Shown piece after piece: positions 6,786 to 8,210 of a stretch of DNA of 8,210 nt. How positions within the stretch are numbered: the stretch's first letter is position 1; the number at the start of each line of letters is the position of its first letter. Origin of the DNA: Nitrososphaerota archaeon. GTDB lineage: Archaea > Thermoproteota > Nitrososphaeria > Nitrososphaerales > Nitrososphaeraceae. The stretch covers positions 1-8,210 of the forward strand of contig VBPR01000008.1 in assembly GCA_005877345.1 (NCBI GenBank), given 5' to 3'. The position numbers and the translations under genes are program-made. The notes under the pieces are model-generated. The model was not told the DNA's origin and did not search any database. It was given only the letters and a program-made list of their open reading frames with translations.

Positions 6786-6794
6786 TTTTTAAAA
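6786..6794 (-). promoter_or_regulatory. Possible TATA box of the 128-residue gene
   Basis: On the minus strand TTTTAAAAA is centred about 38 bases before ATG 6752, predicting a leader of about 11-12 bases. A second AT-rich stretch (about 6771-6783) sits nearer the leaderless distance and cannot be excluded. Confidence 0.4.
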
Positions 6795-6824
6795 GTCATT
6801 AATTCACAATTTAAAATCATAGTG

Positions 6825-6834
6825 TGGTTAACCA
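6825..6834. promoter_or_regulatory. Perfect 10-bp palindrome in the divergent promoter region
   Basis: TGGTTAACCA is a perfect 10-bp palindrome located between the divergent genes at 6752 and 6985, about 35 bases upstream of the presumed TATA box of the minus-strand gene. Its place would suit a binding site for a dimeric transcription factor. There is no second copy that I noticed, and a GTTAAC core alone is common, so the call is tentative. Confidence 0.3.
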
Positions 6835-6954
6835 AAAAATTCAAAAATTGGCTGTCAATTTCTTCACGCTATCAACACAGCATGAAGATCTCCAGCTTGC
6901 TTTAGTATGTATGAGACTGAAAATTCCTAACTTCAAGATGCCAAAAACGAATGA

Positions 6955-6964
6955 TTTAAGTAAA
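6955..6964 (+). promoter_or_regulatory. TATA box of a leaderless promoter for the winged-helix membrane gene
   Basis: TTTAAGTAAA is centred about 26 bases before the A of ATG 6985, the spacing expected when transcription starts at the start codon itself. This supports ATG 6985 as the true start and argues against the overlapping upstream frame. Confidence 0.5.
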
Positions 6965-6984
6965 CTTATGCAGATTAATTCAAT

Positions 6985-7608
6985 ATGTCCAAGGAAGTCA
7001 ATATTGGTCACAGTCCTAATCATTTCATAGTTCTCGATGCAATATCAAGAGGGATTAATAATATTGACAAGATATCACGAGTAGCTAAATTATCAAAGTC
7101 TGAAGTTGAACTAATAGTAAATGATCTTGTTTTTCAGAGATTGGTAATAAGTAATGAAAAGAGAGGATTCTTAGGTAGGAAAAAAATCGAACTAAAAATA
7201 ACAGAGACGGGCACGAGTCTTCTTGACAATAAGAAGAAAGAATTACAAGATAAGGTTCAAAAAATGCAACAATACTATAACAATGGAGACAAATCACAAT
7301 TGGATTCATTTATGGTTTCAAATAGAGCATGGATGCCGATGATGCTTTTTGCGGGAATAATGGATATCCTGTTTTTCACTTCCATGATGTCTTTATTGGG
7401 TCTAGCATTAAATCCTATGGAAAGCTCGCTTTCCGATGGTGGGACCAACGCAGATAACAGTGGCAATGCAGACAATACTTCTGCAGATAGTGACAGTAAT
7501 TCAGATAGTTCGGGTGTAGATTCTCAAGATGCAGGAAGTGACGGTGGCGGATTTGACGGTGGCGGATTTGACGGTGGCGGATTTGACGGTGGCGGATTTG
7601 GTTTTTAG
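6985..7608 (+). CDS. Predicted membrane-tethered winged-helix protein with C-terminal DGGGF repeats
   Basis: This 207-residue protein has four visible parts. Residues 11-82 read as a winged-helix DNA-binding domain: helix FIVLDAISRG, helix NIDKISRVAK, recognition-like helix SKSEVELIVNDLVFQRLV, then a basic wing (EKRGFLGRKKIELKITETG). Residues 83-100 are a charged helix, perhaps a coiled coil. Residues 117-142 (WMPMMLFAGIM to GLALNP) are hydrophobic and long enough for one membrane helix. The rest is outside or free: an Asp/Ser/Asn-rich acidic linker (146-186), then four exact DGGGF units (186-205) and a final GF. The arrangement suggests a regulator held at the membrane with an exposed sticky tail, which is inference. 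The basic residues before the helix favour an inside N-terminus. ATG 6985 has a leaderless TATA box. I cannot name a characterised homologue. Confidence 0.8.
   Translation: MSKEVNIGHSPNHFIVLDAISRGINNIDKISRVAKLSKSEVELIVNDLVFQRLVISNEKRGFLGRKKIELKITETGTSLLDNKKKELQDKVQKMQQYYNNGDKSQLDSFMVSNRAWMPMMLFAGIMDILFFTSMMSLLGLALNPMESSLSDGGTNADNSGNADNTSADSDSNSDSSGVDSQDAGSDGGGFDGGGFDGGGFDGGGFGF
7540..7599 (+). repeat. Four perfect 15-bp tandem repeats inside the coding region
   Basis: The unit GACGGTGGCGGATTT occurs four times in a row without any base change and encodes DGGGF each time; the gene then ends with Gly-Phe-stop. Identity at third codon positions points to recent expansion by slippage or unequal exchange. 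The block is clearly richer in G than the surrounding AT-rich DNA. Confidence 0.97.
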
Positions 7609-7749
7609 TGCTGAAATTATCTCTTAGCCTTGATTAAAAGATGAAGAAATAAAGCATTGAAGTATGATTATAGTAAATAGTCAAGCCCCAACGGATATCT
7701 AACAATTTTTAAAGAATAACAATAGTAACTAAAGCTCAGTTTAAGTTTG
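7609..7749. other. Convergent intergenic spacer
   Basis: These 141 bases separate two genes that end toward each other. I see no reading frame. T-rich stretches at 7706-7710 and just past the right edge (7756-7761), plus the short inverted repeat AACAATA and TATTGTT near 7720-7757, could serve to end the winged-helix transcript; the second lies in the last codons of the opposing gene. Confidence 0.35.
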
Positions 7750-8210
7750 TTATTGTTTTTTCTCAGAAGTATTAGAGGTCTTGTTATATCTTAGAAGAGT
7801 CTCGACAATCCAAATTACGTCATCCTTCGATTTGGCAAGATGTGCGATCTTCATACAGTCCCTTATATCCTTAGATCTCATATTGTGCCATACTTGGGTA
7901 GCAACTTCATTTGCGATATCCTTTGCAATACCTTCTTGACCCAGCATGTGAATTGATATATCCAGAAAATTTTCAAATTTGTATTGTTTGAAATGTAACA
8001 CTAGGAATCTAGAAAGCAAGGGAGTGAGCATGTGATTAGTTTCATTTGTAGTAGCAAAAACCCATGTCTTGACTTGTGTATTTCTTGTCTTCATGTGTTT
8101 TGTTTCTGCTATTATTCCGGTTTCCATGAGACTTAGGAGAACTGTCTGATCTCTGATTGACATATGTTCAATCTCATCAATAATCAAATATCTCGGACGC
8201 TTCTCAAATA
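7750..8210 (-). CDS. C-terminal part of an AAA+ ATPase, RuvB/RFC-like (5' end outside window)
   Basis: The frame runs open to the right edge, so the true start and the Walker A loop lie outside. The visible part starts with FEKRPRYLIIDEIEHM, where IIDE is Walker B. SLMETGIIAE follows, then FATTNET, which fits sensor 1, and LLSRF, whose Arg is a good arginine-finger candidate. A helical lid follows (from about FKQYKFENFLDI), with KDIRDCMKIAHLAKS near sensor 2. The organisation resembles clamp-loader and RuvB-like ATPases that remodel DNA or DNA-bound complexes; archaeal genes of this kind are often labelled Holliday-junction helicase-like, but that function is not established here. TTG at 8187 is not the start because the conserved RPRYL precedes it in frame. 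The C-terminus ends in a polar tail (NKTSNTSEKKQ). Confidence 0.85.
   Translation of the reverse strand, partial: FEKRPRYLIIDEIEHMSIRDQTVLLSLMETGIIAETKHMKTRNTQVKTWVFATTNETNHMLTPLLSRFLVLHFKQYKFENFLDISIHMLGQEGIAKDIANEVATQVWHNMRSKDIRDCMKIAHLAKSKDDVIWIVETLLRYNKTSNTSEKKQ

Noticed and set aside
6824..7030. GTG-started 68-residue frame before the winged-helix gene
   Set aside because: It overlaps the better supported ATG 6985 by 46 bases in another frame, contains the leaderless TATA box of that gene, and its protein has no recognisable pattern.
7085..7475. Two minus-strand frames inside the winged-helix gene
   Set aside because: Both are antisense to the supported gene and have no independent signals.
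7540..7599. CRISPR array or intergenic satellite
   Set aside because: The repeats are directly adjacent, without spacers, in frame and encode DGGGF, so they are a coding tandem repeat.
1..8210. Mobile element, tRNA, rRNA or a defence system
   Set aside because: I saw no transposase, integrase, terminal repeats, cloverleaf pattern or defence gene cluster; the helicase and AAA+ ATPase look like housekeeping repair proteins and are not adjacent.

Overview
The window reads as ordinary chromosomal sequence of an AT-rich archaeon. The best guess is an ammonia-oxidising thaumarchaeon (Nitrososphaeria, Nitrososphaerales or Nitrosocosmicus-like). The reasons are a Hef/FANCM-type helicase, a RuvB/RFC-like AAA+ ATPase of archaeal style, several TATA boxes placed 26-27 bases before ATG codons (leaderless genes), frequent TTG starts, and small unknown proteins of thaumarchaeal flavour. 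The lineage is an inference from protein style; no rRNA or other marker gene is present.

Layout. 2-79 is the tail of an unknown plus-strand gene. 170-1240 (+) encodes a radical SAM enzyme with a reduced SPASM-like C-terminal cysteine cluster, starting at TTG. It converges on 1295-3484 (-), a Hef-like SF2 DNA helicase that lacks the XPF nuclease half and instead carries an unassigned, probably OB-like C-terminus. Behind it, 3589-3915 (-) encodes a small conserved protein with its own leaderless promoter. A gene-poor stretch (3916-4389) holds several inverted repeats and a hairpin plus T-run, and could hide an RNA gene. 4390-4728 (-) is a small unknown protein with an inverted repeat directly before its start. 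Divergent from it, 5005-6288 (+) is a secreted or membrane-anchored HtrA/Deg serine protease with a complete His-Asp-Ser triad and one PDZ domain.

The right part has 6366-6752 (-), an unknown 128-residue protein. Diverging from it is 6985-7608 (+), a predicted winged-helix protein with one membrane segment, an acidic linker and a tail of four perfect DGGGF repeats. At the right edge, 7750-8210 (-) is the C-terminal part of an AAA+ ATPase whose Walker A region lies outside the window.

The genes do not form one evident operon or pathway. Two groups stand out: genome maintenance (helicase and AAA+ ATPase, not adjacent) and cell-envelope functions (HtrA protease and the membrane-tethered winged-helix protein). 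No mobile element, CRISPR array, tRNA or rRNA was seen. The most interesting items are the winged-helix/membrane/DGGGF protein, the nuclease-less Hef architecture, and the repeat-rich intergenic DNA at 3916-4389. None amounts to clear proof of a new system.
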